Shown in pieces: positions 26,425 to 36,058 of a DNA stretch of 64,000 bases. Origin of the DNA: Microbacterium mitrae (GTDB lineage Bacteria; Actinomycetota; Actinomycetes; Actinomycetales; Microbacteriaceae); the NCBI RefSeq assembly GCF_008017445.1, contig NZ_VRSW01000001.1, positions 1,178,001 to 1,242,000 of the forward strand, given 5' to 3'. Under the pieces are notes generated by a model, which worked only from the letters and a program-made list of their open reading frames with translations, ran no database searches and had not been told where the DNA came from. The position numbers and the translations under genes were made by a program. Positions within the stretch are counted from its first letter, which is position 1, and the number at the start of each line of letters is the position of its first letter.

Positions 26425-26430
26425 TGTATA
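26425..26430 (-). promoter_or_regulatory. -10 box of leaderless Nudix-like gene
   Basis: TATACA lies six bases upstream of the ATG at 26418, with no Shine-Dalgarno. It supports this start over the in-frame ATG at 26466. Confidence 0.55.
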
Positions 26431-26547
26431 CCCGACGGGCCGCCGATTGCCGAGAGTTTCGGCCAACGGCGAACGTCAGCGACTGCGTCGTCGCGATCAC
26501 GACGTCGAGCGCGCGCCGGCCCGCCCACCGATGTTCCGCGTGTATCG

Positions 26548-27561
26548 TCAGCCGTCCGGCTGCGCGCGCCATGCCGCGATAACCTCGCGCTCGCCCGCAT
26601 CGCTCAGCCCCGCGCCGCCGCCGTTGTTGCCGCGCCACCACATGCCATCGCGCAGCGTGTCGGCAAGGGGTCGCAATCGAAGCCCGTTCGCCGCGGCCAA
26701 TTTCGCACTGCGGGCGCTCATCGCTCCCATGCTTTCGTCGGCAATCCACAGCGGCAACGAATTATCGCCCGCCCATTCGGCGACGCCGTGTTCAAGCAAG
26801 AATGCGGCAGGCATCGGCAAGATTCGCGGTTCATCGACTCCCGCACCGCCCTCGGCAACACCGGCCTCTCGCGCAATCGCCAGGTGGTCGCGCAACGTGA
26901 GCTGTTCGCCCAGCACATCGAAGGTTCCGCTGATCTCCGCGCTCGCGCAATACACCAGCCACGCAGCAAGATCGCGGGCGTCGATCACGGCGCACGTGAG
27001 GTCGAGGGCGTCCGGAACCACGATGTGCGTCGCGTCGACGGGGTGCGCAAAGCGCCATGGCCAGTAAGTGGTGCGACCCGTGGCATCACCAGGGCCACCG
27101 ATGAGACCGGGACGAGCGATGACGAAACGATCCGGGCCAAACGCGGCCACAACGGCGTCTTCTGCCGCAACCTTTGCCGAGCCGTAGTCGGCCATCGATG
27201 CCATCACGTCGGCTTCAAGCGGGGGTAGGCGATCGGCCGTCTCGTCGGCATCGCGCTGCGCGTGGTTGGCGTAAACGCTGATGGTCGACACCAGAATGTA
27301 GCGATTCGCCGACTCGGCGAGAGCCTGCGTGGCACGGCGAACATGACCGGGCTCACGCGCGACGTCGATCACGGCGTCCCACTGCTCACCCGCGACAGCA
27401 ACGTAAGCGTCATCGGCGTCGCGATCAGCCCGCACCGATCGTGCCCCGTTGGGCACCCCCGCCGAACGCGTCAAGCACGTCACAGCGTGCCCGGCCTCCA
27501 GCGCGATACGCGCCACGTGCGAGCTAACCCAGCCAGTACCACCGAGCACGAGAATCTTCAT
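26548..27561 (-). CDS. NAD-dependent epimerase/dehydratase family protein
   Basis: 337 residues. The extended-SDR nucleotide-binding motif is GGTGWVSSHVA at residues 7-17. VSTISVYA and DYGSAKVAAEDAV correspond to the Ser and YxxxK positions, though the catalytic Tyr sits in DYGSAK. The C-terminal region includes MWWRG and resembles reductases that act on nucleotide-sugar or isoflavone-like substrates. The substrate is unknown. CAGGCT stands six bases before the ATG, so it may be leaderless. Confidence 0.85.
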   Translation of the reverse strand: MKILVLGGTGWVSSHVARIALEAGHAVTCLTRSAGVPNGARSVRADRDADDAYVAVAGEQWDAVIDVAREPGHVRRATQALAESANRYILVSTISVYANHAQRDADETADRLPPLEADVMASMADYGSAKVAAEDAVVAAFGPDRFVIARPGLIGGPGDATGRTTYWPWRFAHPVDATHIVVPDALDLTCAVIDARDLAAWLVYCASAEISGTFDVLGEQLTLRDHLAIAREAGVAEGGAGVDEPRILPMPAAFLLEHGVAEWAGDNSLPLWIADESMGAMSARSAKLAAANGLRLRPLADTLRDGMWWRGNNGGGAGLSDAGEREVIAAWRAQPDG

Positions 27562-27655
27562 GCCGCCAGCCTGTCACGCCCCAGCGGTCACGGCTACCGT
27601 GTTGCGGATTGCGGGGGTGTGCTTCGTCCGGCCCGTTTCGGGGTTTCGGGCGGTG

Positions 27656-27705
27656 TCGTGGTTTCGGCGCGCGCCGTGGTTTCGGGGCGCGCCGTGGTTT
27701 TGACC
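27656..27705. repeat. 18-bp GC-rich tandem repeat
   Basis: CGTGGTTTCGGCGCGCGC occurs twice with one change, plus a partial third copy. It opens the repeat-filled divergent gap 27562-28183. Confidence 0.75.
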
Positions 27706-27727
27706 CGGCATCTTGGTTCCGGCCGGC

Positions 27728-27879
27728 CTCATGGTCCCGTCTCAACAGTTGCCAAATGTCGGAGAAGTGCGACCCGGAAGGCGGTGGGAGCGGTGCCATG
27801 CGGCGTGTTGGCACGAAGGCTCCGACATTTGGTCACAGAAAAGAGCGGAACCACGGGCGCCGACGGGAGTGTCGGAGGT
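27728..27879. repeat. 152-bp direct repeat, copy A (carries palindromic element 7)
   Basis: About 93 percent identical by eye to 28014-28165. It contains the 81-bp palindrome plus flanks CTCATGGTCCCGTCTCAAC on the left and CGGAACCACGGGCGCCG on the right. Confidence 0.9.
27751..27831. repeat. 81-bp palindromic element, copy 7
   Basis: Perfect 13-bp arms. The interior is of a second subtype (GGTGCCATGCGGCGTGTTGGC) in which GTGCCA and TGGCAC can form an inner stem. Confidence 0.9.
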
Positions 27880-27908
27880 ACGCAGTGCGGGTCTTTCGAC
27901 TGGTGTGG

Positions 27909-27969
27909 GGTTCCGGAGTTCCGGGATTACGGAGTTCCGGAATTCCGGCGTTCCAGAGTTCCGGGGTCA
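27909..27969. repeat. Short GTTCCGGA-type tandem repeats
   Basis: About seven imperfect 8- to 9-base units such as GTTCCGGA and ATTCCGGC follow one another between the two 152-bp repeats. This looks like slippage-derived simple sequence. Confidence 0.7.
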
Positions 27970-28013
27970 CTTGTGACGGGTGTTCTGGTTCCGCGGCCTA
28001 TTTTCCGGCCCGC

Positions 28014-28165
28014 CTCATGGTTCCGTCTCAACCGTTGCCAAATGTCGGAGAAATGCGACCCGGAAGGCGGTGGGAGCGGTGCCATGCGGCGTGTTGGCAC
28101 GAAGGCTCCGACATTTGGTCACAGAAAGGAGTGGAACCACGGGCGCCGGCTGGAGTGTCGGAGGT
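28014..28165. repeat. 152-bp direct repeat, copy B (carries palindromic element 8)
   Basis: Second copy of the 27728-27879 unit. It ends 18 bases before the ATG of the esterase gene, so any promoter for that gene must lie in or next to the repeat. Confidence 0.9.
28038..28118. repeat. 81-bp palindromic element, copy 8
   Basis: Perfect 13-bp arms, differing from copy 7 by a single interior base. Confidence 0.9.
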
Positions 28166-28183
28166 GGGTGGCAGGATGGGGCC

Positions 28184-28960
28184 ATGTCGAATTCTGATCC
28201 CATCGACGTTGATTCGGTGTTGTGGTCTGCGCCCGCGGACGCCCGAGACGGCCGCCCCGTTGTGGTGTTGCTTCACGGCTACGGAAGTGACGAACGTGAC
28301 CTTTTCAGCCTCGTGCCGCTGCTGCCAGACGAGTTCGTGTATGTCGCCGTACGAGCTCCGCTGGCACCGCCGTGGCCCGCGCCCGGCTACTCGTGGTACC
28401 CGATCGAGGGGTTGAATGCGCGCACTGGCGAGAGCGTCACGGCGGGCGCCGAGGCACTGTTGGCTTGGCTGGACACGCAAGAAATCGGCGATGTGGGGCT
28501 ACTGGGATTCTCGCAGGGGGCGGCTGTCGCGATTCAAGCGCTCCGGCTGCGTCCGCAACGATTCGCCTTTGCCGTCAATCTGTCCGGCTACGCGGCTGGT
28601 GGTGAACTCCCCACCGACGCTGAGCTTGCCGCGCGGCGTCCACCCGTTTTCTGGGGGCGCGGAACCAATGACACAGTGATCTTCCCGCAACTCATTGAGC
28701 ACACAACAGCCTGGTTGCCCGGCGTCGTCGAGCTCTCCGGGCGCGTGTACACCGGGCTCGGTCACGCCGTCTCGCAAGACGAGATTGTCGATGTGGGCGT
28801 CTTTCTACGCAAGTGTCTCGAAGACCTCCGCCAACCTGCCGCCACAGATGTGCAATCCCCAGACGGACCAAGCGCAGACGGGCAAAGTACGGACGGGCAG
28901 AGTACGGACGGGCAGAGTACGGACGGGCAGAGCACGGACGGGCGAGACGAGGAGGGGTAA
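28184..28960 (+). CDS. Alpha/beta hydrolase, phospholipase/carboxylesterase family
   Basis: 258 residues. The oxyanion region is LLHGYGSDERDLFSLVPLLP, the nucleophile Ser is in GFSQGAAVA, the Asp in the NDTVIF segment and the His in GLGHAVSQDE. These mark the COG0400 esterase group (carboxylesterase/lysophospholipase-like). The C-terminus is unusual: residues from about 225 are a hydrophilic tandem repeat of STDGQ, encoded by a 15-bp DNA repeat. CAGGAT lies six bases before the ATG. Confidence 0.9.
   Translation: MSNSDPIDVDSVLWSAPADARDGRPVVVLLHGYGSDERDLFSLVPLLPDEFVYVAVRAPLAPPWPAPGYSWYPIEGLNARTGESVTAGAEALLAWLDTQEIGDVGLLGFSQGAAVAIQALRLRPQRFAFAVNLSGYAAGGELPTDAELAARRPPVFWGRGTNDTVIFPQLIEHTTAWLPGVVELSGRVYTGLGHAVSQDEIVDVGVFLRKCLEDLRQPAATDVQSPDGPSADGQSTDGQSTDGQSTDGQSTDGRDEEG
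28861..28945. repeat. 15-bp tandem repeat inside the esterase gene end
   Basis: Four to five near-identical copies of GGGCAGAGTACGGAC encode the STDGQ tail. Copy number can change by slippage in steps of five residues without breaking the frame. Confidence 0.85.
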
Positions 28961-29375
28961 ACCGAAGTCGAGCTGAGCACAGATAGGCAATGCGCGGACA
29001 AGTTGTTGTTGGCAACGCACAGTCGAGCTGACCCCCGCCAGACGTATACACACGAGCACCCCGCGACACGCCCGGGATTCGCATTTCTGCGGTGCCGGCG
29101 TTACGATAAATGAGTCCTGTCCCAGAACATTGGAATGAAGTGACAATTATCGACGCCCGCGCATAAGCGCTGATTGTCGATCCACTTCGGTGGCTTCGAA
29201 TGCTTGATGGCCTGCTTCGCACGCCTCGCATTTGAGCCGCACAGCCGCCCAAACGGGCGGAATGTTGGTGATGACGCAGCGCTCCCTCGCGCGTGTGTCA
29301 CCGGCCTTGGGGTTTGGTGCGCCCGCGCATGACAAACCCGCGGCGTCCAAGAGACGCCGCAGAGACGGAGGCCTC
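28961..29375 (+). other. Long leader region before the ABC-F gene
   Basis: No gene-sized ORF fits. A possible promoter is TTCGCA (29079-29084), 18 bases, TACGAT (29103-29108). An 18-codon ORF runs from 29111 to 29167 (MSPVPEHWNE start). A 6-bp hairpin CCGCCC-AAAC-GGGCGG lies at 29245-29260 and an 8-bp hairpin GCGGCGTC-N5-GACGCCGC at 29340-29360, just before the GGAGG of the ABC-F gene. This layout resembles attenuated leaders of antibiotic-resistance ABC-F genes, but it is inferred from layout only. Confidence 0.4.
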
Positions 29376-30977
29376 ATGTTTAACCCTGCTGTCGTCATCG
29401 ACGACCTCTCTTTTGTCTGGCCAGATGGCCAGATCGCACTCGACTCCATTTCGGGCAGCTTCAGCTCCGCGCGCACCGGACTGATTGGCCGCAACGGCTC
29501 CGGAAAGTCGACGCTGTTGCGGTTGATCGCGGGGCAGCTGACCCCCACCGCGGGCCAGGTTCGCCCGGCCGGCAGGGTCGCCATGTTGGCGCAACGCGTC
29601 ACCGCAAAGGCAGATCTTGCGGTGGCTGACCTGCTCGGCATCGGCGATGTGTTGCGCGCCGTTCGCGCAATCGAAGGCGGTGACGTTGATCCGTCGCATT
29701 TCGACACGATTGGCGACGACTGGGATATCGAGGCGCGTGCCCACGCTGCGCTCGCCGACATTGGCCTGCCGCCCGACGCGCTCGACCGCAACGTCGGCGC
29801 GCTCTCCGGTGGCGAAACCATGCTCGCGGCAATCTCCGGTCTGCGCTTGAGCGGTGCCGACATTGTGCTGCTCGATGAGCCAACCAACAACCTCGACCGC
29901 GTCGCGCGCGAGCGGTTGTATGGGCTCATTTCATCGTGGCCGGGCACGCTCATCATCACCAGCCACGACACCGGGCTGCTTGAACTCATGGACGAAACGG
30001 CCGAGCTTTACGACAACCAACTCACCGTATTTGGTGGGCCGTACTCCGAGTTTCGGGCATGGCTTGATCAAGAACAAGAGTCGGCTCAACAGGCGGAACG
30101 CGCCGCAAAAGCCGTGGTGAAACGCGAAAAGCGCGTGCGCATCGAAGCCGAAGCGAAGCTTGCCGGCCGTGACCGCAGCGCCGCAAAGGCCGAGCGAGAG
30201 AAGCGACTGCCCCCCATCGTGGCGCACGGCCGACGCATGCAAGCCCAGGTTTCTGCCGGCAAGCTTCGCGTCGACGCCCGCGAGAAGGAGAGCGCCGCCC
30301 GCGCCGCGCACGATGTCGCCGAACGGCGCCTTCGCGATGACGATTCGATTCGCATCGATCTGCCCGACCCGGACGTTTCGGCAAGCCGCCGCATCGCAAC
30401 ACTCGGCGACGGCGAACGCGAATGGATCATCCAAGGCCCCGAGCGCGTCGCCCTGGTCGGGCGCAACGGCGCCGGAAAATCCACGCTGTTGGAACGGCTC
30501 GTCGGCTCGGAACCATCAGCTGCCTCGGGTGGGGATGCTGCGGTTGACATCAGCACGATGCTTCACACCGACCGGGTGCGGTATCTGCGCCAGAGTGCGG
30601 ATGGGCTGGACGATGCGTTGTCGGCGGAGCAGAATGTGCGCGCCGCCGCGCCGCAGATCGAGGATCGTGAGCTGCGCAATCGCCTGGCTCGATTCTTGAT
30701 CCGAGGTGACGCGATGACGCGACCGGTGTCGACGCTGTCGGGTGGCGAACGATTTCGGGTGGCGCTGGCGTCACTCCTGTTCGCCGAGCCTGCGCCGCAA
30801 TTGCTCGTGTTGGATGAGCCGACAAACAACCTCGACATCGACACGGTGAACCAGCTTGTCGACGCGCTCTCGGCCTACCGCGGCGCGATCGTGGTGGTCA
30901 GCCACGATCAGGCCTCCCTTGATCGCCTTGGCATCGGACTCACGCTGGAGCTCGACGGCACCCTCACCCAGGTGTAG
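29376..30977 (+). CDS. ABC-F family ATPase (ribosome-associated, resistance or translation factor type)
   Basis: 533 residues with two ABC domains in one chain and no membrane segments. Domain 1: [29 protein letters not shown]. Domain 2: [31 protein letters not shown]. They are joined by a charged linker (residues about 215-330, rich in [16 protein letters not shown]) that in this family inserts near the ribosomal exit site. Whether it protects from an antibiotic or acts in translation cannot be told. The start follows a GGAGG; an in-frame ATG at 29262 is a less likely alternative. Confidence 0.9.
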   Translation: MFNPAVVIDDLSFVWPDGQIALDSISGSFSSARTGLIGRNGSGKSTLLRLIAGQLTPTAGQVRPAGRVAMLAQRVTAKADLAVADLLGIGDVLRAVRAIEGGDVDPSHFDTIGDDWDIEARAHAALADIGLPPDALDRNVGALSGGETMLAAISGLRLSGADIVLLDEPTNNLDRVARERLYGLISSWPGTLIITSHDTGLLELMDETAELYDNQLTVFGGPYSEFRAWLDQEQESAQQAERAAKAVVKREKRVRIEAEAKLAGRDRSAAKAEREKRLPPIVAHGRRMQAQVSAGKLRVDAREKESAARAAHDVAERRLRDDDSIRIDLPDPDVSASRRIATLGDGEREWIIQGPERVALVGRNGAGKSTLLERLVGSEPSAASGGDAAVDISTMLHTDRVRYLRQSADGLDDALSAEQNVRAAAPQIEDRELRNRLARFLIRGDAMTRPVSTLSGGERFRVALASLLFAEPAPQLLVLDEPTNNLDIDTVNQLVDALSAYRGAIVVVSHDQASLDRLGIGLTLELDGTLTQV

Positions 30978-31013
30978 AGGCGCGCGCAGGCGTCGCGGAA
31001 CCTCGGCACTGCA

Positions 31014-31081
31014 CCCTGGTTCCGCACCCGGCCATGGTTCCACGCGGTGCCCTGGTTCCGCACCCGGCCATGGTTCCACGA
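31014..31081. repeat. Two direct repeats of about 31 bp rich in GGTTCC
   Basis: CCTGGTTCCGCACCCGGCCA followed by TGGTTCCACG occurs twice in tandem with a five-base spacer. It is immediately followed by the inverted repeat at 31079. Confidence 0.8.
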
Positions 31082-31174
31082 CCGTTCTGCACGATTGAAA
31101 ACGGTGTGCACGCAGATTTCGCCACACCCGTCACTTCATCAACACCAGTCACACCCGTGCGTGCAGAACGGTCG
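31079..31174. repeat. Palindromic element of a second family (GTTCTGCACG arms), copy A
   Basis: CGACCGTTCTGCACG (31079-31093) is the exact reverse complement of CGTGCAGAACGGTCG (31160-31174), with 66 bases between. The interior begins with AAACGGTGTGCA. A related element lies at 37563. Confidence 0.8.
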
Positions 31175-31246
31175 CGGTCGGGGTACAGCCGCTGCGTTCT
31201 GCCGCGGGCGGAACCAGGAAGCGACCCCAATGTCGGTGGCAGGGAT

Positions 31247-31252
31247 AAGAAT
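31247..31252 (+). promoter_or_regulatory. Possible -10 box of leaderless lhr
   Basis: AAGAAT (or TAAGAA one base upstream) stands six to seven bases before the ATG at 31259. No Shine-Dalgarno is at the right distance. Confidence 0.35.
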
Positions 31253-31258
31253 GGTCAG

Positions 31259-34200
31259 ATGAGCGAGATTTTGGAACGATTCGGCGCCGCGACGCGCGAA
31301 TGGTTTCAGGGTGCGTTCACGAAGCCGACGACCGCGCAGATTGGGGCGTGGGAGGCGATTTCGCGCGGCAAGAATGCGCTCGTGGTGGCCCCAACGGGCT
31401 CGGGCAAGACGCTGTCGGCGTTTCTGTGGTCAATCGACCGGGTGTTTCACGAGCCTCGGCCCGACGGCCCGCAGCGCACCAGCGTGCTCTATATCTCGCC
31501 GCTGAAGGCGCTGGGCGTTGACGTTGAGAGAAATCTGCGCTCCCCGCTGATCGGTATTTCGCATGCCGCCCGCCGACTCGGAACCGAGCCCCCGGTGGTG
31601 ACGGTGGGCGTTCGATCCGGAGACACCCCGTCGAATGAGCGCACCAAGATGGTGCGCAATCCGCCCGACATTCTCATCACGACGCCCGAGTCGCTGTACC
31701 TTATGCTCACCAGTCGCGCGGCCGAAACCCTCAAGGGCGTGCATACCGTCATCATCGACGAGGTGCACGCGGTCGCGGCGACCAAGCGTGGCGCGCATCT
31801 CGCGGTCAGCCTCGAGCGCCTCGACAATCTGCTCGACAAACCGGCGCAGCGCATTGGGCTGTCTGCGACTGTTCGTCCGATCGACGAGGTTGCGCGTTTT
31901 CTCGGCGGCTCGGCACCCGTCGACATCGTCGCGCCGAAGGCGTCAAAGACGTTCGATCTCAACGTGGTTGTGCCTATCGACGACATGACCAACCCGCCGG
32001 TGCCCGAGACCGAGGGTGCTGACTGGTATGACGCCGATGGCCCCGTGCTCACCGAGGTCACCGGGTCGGTCTGGCCGCACGTCGAAGAGGCCATCGTCGA
32101 CAGAATCGTCGCCAACACCTCGACGATCGTGTTCGCCAACTCCCGGCGCCTCGCCGAGCGCCTCACCGGCCGCCTCAACGAAATCTACGCCGACCGGCTC
32201 GGACTCGGGCCCGACGGCTCTCCCCTCGCGTCAGAAGAATCGACGCCATTCGAGGGCGCGGCAGGCGCTACATCGGGTGCTACCGGCCGCGGAACCAGTG
32301 CCGCCGCGGGTGCAAAAACGAAGATTCCTGACATGGTCGCGCAATCTGGCATTAGCGCCGGCGTCGCCCCGGTGCTCGCGAAAGCACATCATGGTTCCGT
32401 TTCAAAAGAGCAACGCTCGCTCGTCGAAGAAGAGCTGAAGAGCGGCCTGCTGCGTTGCGTGGTGGCTACCTCCAGCCTTGAGCTCGGCATCGATATGGGT
32501 GCGGTTGATCTGGTGATTCAGGTGGAGGCTCCGCCGTCGGCGGCCAGCGGTCTGCAGCGCGTTGGTCGAGCCGGGCACCAGGTGGGAGAGATTAGCCGTG
32601 CCGCGCTCTTCCCCAAGCATCGGGCTGACGTGCTTCACACCGCGATCGTCACCGAACGCATGCTCAACGGGCAGATCGAGGCGATCGCGATCCCGCAAAA
32701 TCCACTCGATATTCTGGCTCAGCAGACGGTCGCCGCCTCCGCGCTTGACGCCCTCCACGTCGAAGACTGGTTTGAGACCGTCAAACGTTCTGCACCGTTT
32801 CGCAACCTCCCCCGCTCGGCGTTCGAGGCCACCCTTGACCTGCTCGCCGGGCGGTACCCGAGCGACGAATTCGCCGAGCTACGCCCGCGCGTCGTGTGGG
32901 ATCGTGATGCCGGAACCATCACAGGGCGCCCGGGAGCACAGCGGTTGGCTGTCACCAGCGGTGGCACCATTCCCGACCGCGGGCTGTTTGGCGTCTTCGT
33001 CGCCGGCGAATCGCGCGGCGCGCGCGTCGGCGAGCTTGACGAAGAGATGGTCTATGAGTCGCGCGTGAACGATGTCTTTACGCTCGGCACCACCTCATGG
33101 CGCATCGTCGAAATCACGCACGACCGCGTGAATGTTGTGCCCGCGTTCGGCCAACCGGGGCGACTTCCGTTCTGGCATGGTGACGGGTTGGGCCGGCCCG
33201 CCGAACTCGGCGAAGCCCTCGGCGCGATGAGTCGTGCGCTAATTTCGGCACCGCGTGAGAAGGCGGAGGCGAGGCTGATCGAAGCAGGTCTTGATGCGAA
33301 GGCGCGCGACAACCTACTCGCCTACCTCACCGAGCAACGCGAAGCCACCGGAACCCTCCCCACCGACAAGACCCTCACCGTTGAGCGCGGCAAAGATGAT
33401 GTCGGCGACTGGCGCCTGATCTTGCACTCACCCTATGGCCGTTCCGTTCACGCACCGTGGGCACTGGCCATCGGCGCACGCATCCGCGAACGTCTCGGGG
33501 TTGACGGCGCGGCCGTTGCCAGCGATGACGGCATCATTGTGCGCATTCCCGACGCCATCAGCGAGCCGCCTGGTGCCGACCTGTTCGTGTTTGACGCGGA
33601 TGAAATCGAGCAACTCGTCACCGAAGAGGTCGGCGGCTCTGCGCTCTTCGCCGCGCGGTTTCGCGAGTGCGCCGCCCGCGCCCTGCTCATGCCGCGCGTG
33701 AACCCGCACAAACGCACGCCGCTGTGGCAGCAACGACAGCGTTCCGCACAGCTCCTGGAGGTGGCACGCAACCACCCCACGTTTCCGATCATCCTCGAGA
33801 CGCTGCGCGAAGTGCTGCAAGACGTCTACGATCTGCCCGCACTGCTGCGCATCACCAGACACATAGCCGAGCGGCAAATTCGGCTCGTCGAGGTCGAGCC
33901 CGCCCAAGCATCACCTTTTGCCAAAGATCTGCTGTTTGGGTACGTCGGCGAGTTCATGTACGAGGGCGACTCGCCTCTCGCCGAGCGCCGGGCGGCCGCG
34001 CTCAGCGTTGACCCCACGCTTCTCGGCGAGCTGCTCGGCAAGGTCGAGATGCGCCAGCTTCTCGACCCCGATGTGTTGTTGCAGTTCGAGGCCGAACAGC
34101 AACGCCTGACCGCAGACCGCCGCGCCCGTGGCGTGGAGGGCGTCGCAGACCTGTTGCGTGTGCTCGGCCCGATGACGAGCGAGCAACTCGCGCTCCGCCT

Positions 34201-36058
34201 GCAGGGATCGGAGCAGGAGTCGGAGCGGCGCTCGCAGCAAGTGTCAGAGGACGGCTTGCGGCAGGGCTCGGAGCAGGTGTCAGCGCCAGCCTCCGAGCAC
34301 CTGGCGACGCCCGCAACCACCCCGTCGGGCGACGAAGACGGTTCCGCCGCGCATGCCTCGGTCGGCGAGGCGGCGGCGTTTGCAACCGCGCTGGTTGATT
34401 CCCGTCGCGCCATCGTCGTGACCATCGCGGGCGAAGAGCGGTTTGCCGCGATCGAAGATGCCGGGCGCCTCCGCGACGCCCTTGGCGTTGCCCTCCCGGT
34501 GGGGGTTCCGGTCGCTTTTCTCGAACCGCTCGCCGACCCGTTGGGCGATCTCGTTGCACGCTTCGCCCGCACGCACGGCCCGTTCACCGCCGAACGGATC
34601 GCGGCTTGGCTCGGCATCGGTGTCGCGATCGTGCGGCATACGCTGCAACGGTTGGAGTCGGCGGGGCGTGTGCAGAGCGGTTTCTTCTTGCCAGAAGGGC
34701 GCGGGGACGAGGCCGAATGGTGCGATAGCGATGTGCTGCGGCGGCTACGATTGCGTTCGCTTGCCGCGCTTCGCGGAGCCGTCGAACCGGTTGCCCCTGA
34801 GGCGTACGCACGATTCTTGCCCGACTGGCAGCATCTCACGCGACCGCTTGAGGGCATTGACGGCGTGGTCGCCGCGATCGACCAGCTGGCGGGGGTTCCT
34901 ATCCCGGCCAGCGCGTGGGAGTCGCTCATCCTGCCCTCGCGCGTTCATAATTACTCGCCGGCGATGCTTGACGAGCTGACCGCGACCGGCGAAGTCATGT
35001 GGGCTGGGGTCGGCGCGCTGCCCGGCCGTGATGGTTGGGTGAGCTTGCACCTTGCCGACTCCGCACCGCTGACGCTGACGCCACCCGAAGGAGAAATCGC
35101 CGAAGGTAGCCTGGCTCAGCGCCTCGTCAACATTCTTGGTGCCGGCGGCGCCTACTTCGCCTCGCAACTACAGGTGCTATCCGACGCCGAAAATGAGCAG
35201 TCGGTGATCGATGCATTGTGGGAGTTGGTGTGGTCTTCTCGGGTCACGAACGACACCTTTGCACCGCTACGTACCCTCATTGGGGGCGGTAGCCAGGCCC
35301 ACCGCGTCGCTCGCAAGGCGCCGCGAGCACGCCTGTACCGTGGTTCCGCGACCCGCACGAGCGTCGCCCCGCCGCGCCCGCCAGCGCTGGGCGGACGATG
35401 GTCGCTGCTTCCCGAGGTGGCAGAGGAGTCAGCCCCCCGCGTTGCCGCGACGGCGTCGCTTCTACTCGACCGCTATGGCGTTGTCACCCGCGGGCCGGTG
35501 CAGAGCGAGCAAGTTCCCGGCGGTTTCGCGCAGGTGTACCGCACGCTCGCGACGTTCGAAACCGCCGGGCACTGTCGACGCGGGTACTTCATTGAAAAGC
35601 TCGGCGCAGCGCAGTTTGCGACCAGCACGACGATCGACCGGCTCCGCCAGTTTTCGGCGCTCGCCGACCCGCCACCGCTCACGGCGGTCACCCTTGCCGC
35701 CACCGATCCGGCCAACGCCTATGGTGCTGCGCTGCCGTGGCCAGCACTTGACGGCGTGAAGCACCGACCCGGGCGAAAGGCCGGCGGCATTGTGACGCTC
35801 GTTGACGGTCAGCTCGTGCTGTATCTAGAGCGCGGCGGACGAACCGCGCTCGCGTTTAGTGCTGACGAAAGCGTGCTGCGAGCAGCGACGACCAACCTGG
35901 TGCAGACTTCGCGGTCGCGGCGCCTCGAAACCCTCACCATCGAGCAGGTGAACGGCGAGTTTGTGTACACGTCGCCGGTCGGTCGCGCGCTTCGCGATGC
36001 GGGCTTTGTGGAGTCCACCAAGGGCCTCACCTTTCGAAAGGCCGCTCCCGGTGCCTGA
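31259..36058 (+). CDS. lhr: Lhr-family large ATP-dependent helicase
   Basis: 1599 residues, the size of the long actinobacterial Lhr (large helicase-related) protein, a superfamily 2 DNA helicase with 3'-5' translocation on DNA and RNA-DNA hybrids. The N-terminal helicase core has Walker A APTGSGKT (about residues 45-52), DEVH, SAT in LSATVRP, ATSSLELGID and motif VI QRVGRAGHQ. It is followed by the DUF4145-like, winged-helix and long C-terminal Lhr regions. Two insertions are low-complexity: residues about 335-360 (Gly/Ala/Thr-rich) and about 980-1030 (Ser/Glu/Gln repeats). It overlaps the Nei-type glycosylase gene by eight bases. Confidence 0.95.
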   Translation: MSEILERFGAATREWFQGAFTKPTTAQIGAWEAISRGKNALVVAPTGSGKTLSAFLWSIDRVFHEPRPDGPQRTSVLYISPLKALGVDVERNLRSPLIGISHAARRLGTEPPVVTVGVRSGDTPSNERTKMVRNPPDILITTPESLYLMLTSRAAETLKGVHTVIIDEVHAVAATKRGAHLAVSLERLDNLLDKPAQRIGLSATVRPIDEVARFLGGSAPVDIVAPKASKTFDLNVVVPIDDMTNPPVPETEGADWYDADGPVLTEVTGSVWPHVEEAIVDRIVANTSTIVFANSRRLAERLTGRLNEIYADRLGLGPDGSPLASEESTPFEGAAGATSGATGRGTSAAAGAKTKIPDMVAQSGISAGVAPVLAKAHHGSVSKEQRSLVEEELKSGLLRCVVATSSLELGIDMGAVDLVIQVEAPPSAASGLQRVGRAGHQVGEISRAALFPKHRADVLHTAIVTERMLNGQIEAIAIPQNPLDILAQQTVAASALDALHVEDWFETVKRSAPFRNLPRSAFEATLDLLAGRYPSDEFAELRPRVVWDRDAGTITGRPGAQRLAVTSGGTIPDRGLFGVFVAGESRGARVGELDEEMVYESRVNDVFTLGTTSWRIVEITHDRVNVVPAFGQPGRLPFWHGDGLGRPAELGEALGAMSRALISAPREKAEARLIEAGLDAKARDNLLAYLTEQREATGTLPTDKTLTVERGKDDVGDWRLILHSPYGRSVHAPWALAIGARIRERLGVDGAAVASDDGIIVRIPDAISEPPGADLFVFDADEIEQLVTEEVGGSALFAARFRECAARALLMPRVNPHKRTPLWQQRQRSAQLLEVARNHPTFPIILETLREVLQDVYDLPALLRITRHIAERQIRLVEVEPAQASPFAKDLLFGYVGEFMYEGDSPLAERRAAALSVDPTLLGELLGKVEMRQLLDPDVLLQFEAEQQRLTADRRARGVEGVADLLRVLGPMTSEQLALRLQGSEQESERRSQQVSEDGLRQGSEQVSAPASEHLATPATTPSGDEDGSAAHASVGEAAAFATALVDSRRAIVVTIAGEERFAAIEDAGRLRDALGVALPVGVPVAFLEPLADPLGDLVARFARTHGPFTAERIAAWLGIGVAIVRHTLQRLESAGRVQSGFFLPEGRGDEAEWCDSDVLRRLRLRSLAALRGAVEPVAPEAYARFLPDWQHLTRPLEGIDGVVAAIDQLAGVPIPASAWESLILPSRVHNYSPAMLDELTATGEVMWAGVGALPGRDGWVSLHLADSAPLTLTPPEGEIAEGSLAQRLVNILGAGGAYFASQLQVLSDAENEQSVIDALWELVWSSRVTNDTFAPLRTLIGGGSQAHRVARKAPRARLYRGSATRTSVAPPRPPALGGRWSLLPEVAEESAPRVAATASLLLDRYGVVTRGPVQSEQVPGGFAQVYRTLATFETAGHCRRGYFIEKLGAAQFATSTTIDRLRQFSALADPPPLTAVTLAATDPANAYGAALPWPALDGVKHRPGRKAGGIVTLVDGQLVLYLERGGRTALAFSADESVLRAATTNLVQTSRSRRLETLTIEQVNGEFVYTSPVGRALRDAGFVESTKGLTFRKAAPGA

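Noticed and set aside
29147..29375. Minus-strand peptide with a CEAC motif next to the ABC-F gene
   Set aside because: It has no start codon of its own in the free region and only continues an antisense frame of the ABC-F gene.
31079..31174. SOS (LexA) box
   Set aside because: The arms GTTCTGCACG do not match the actinobacterial SOS consensus and are 66 bases apart.
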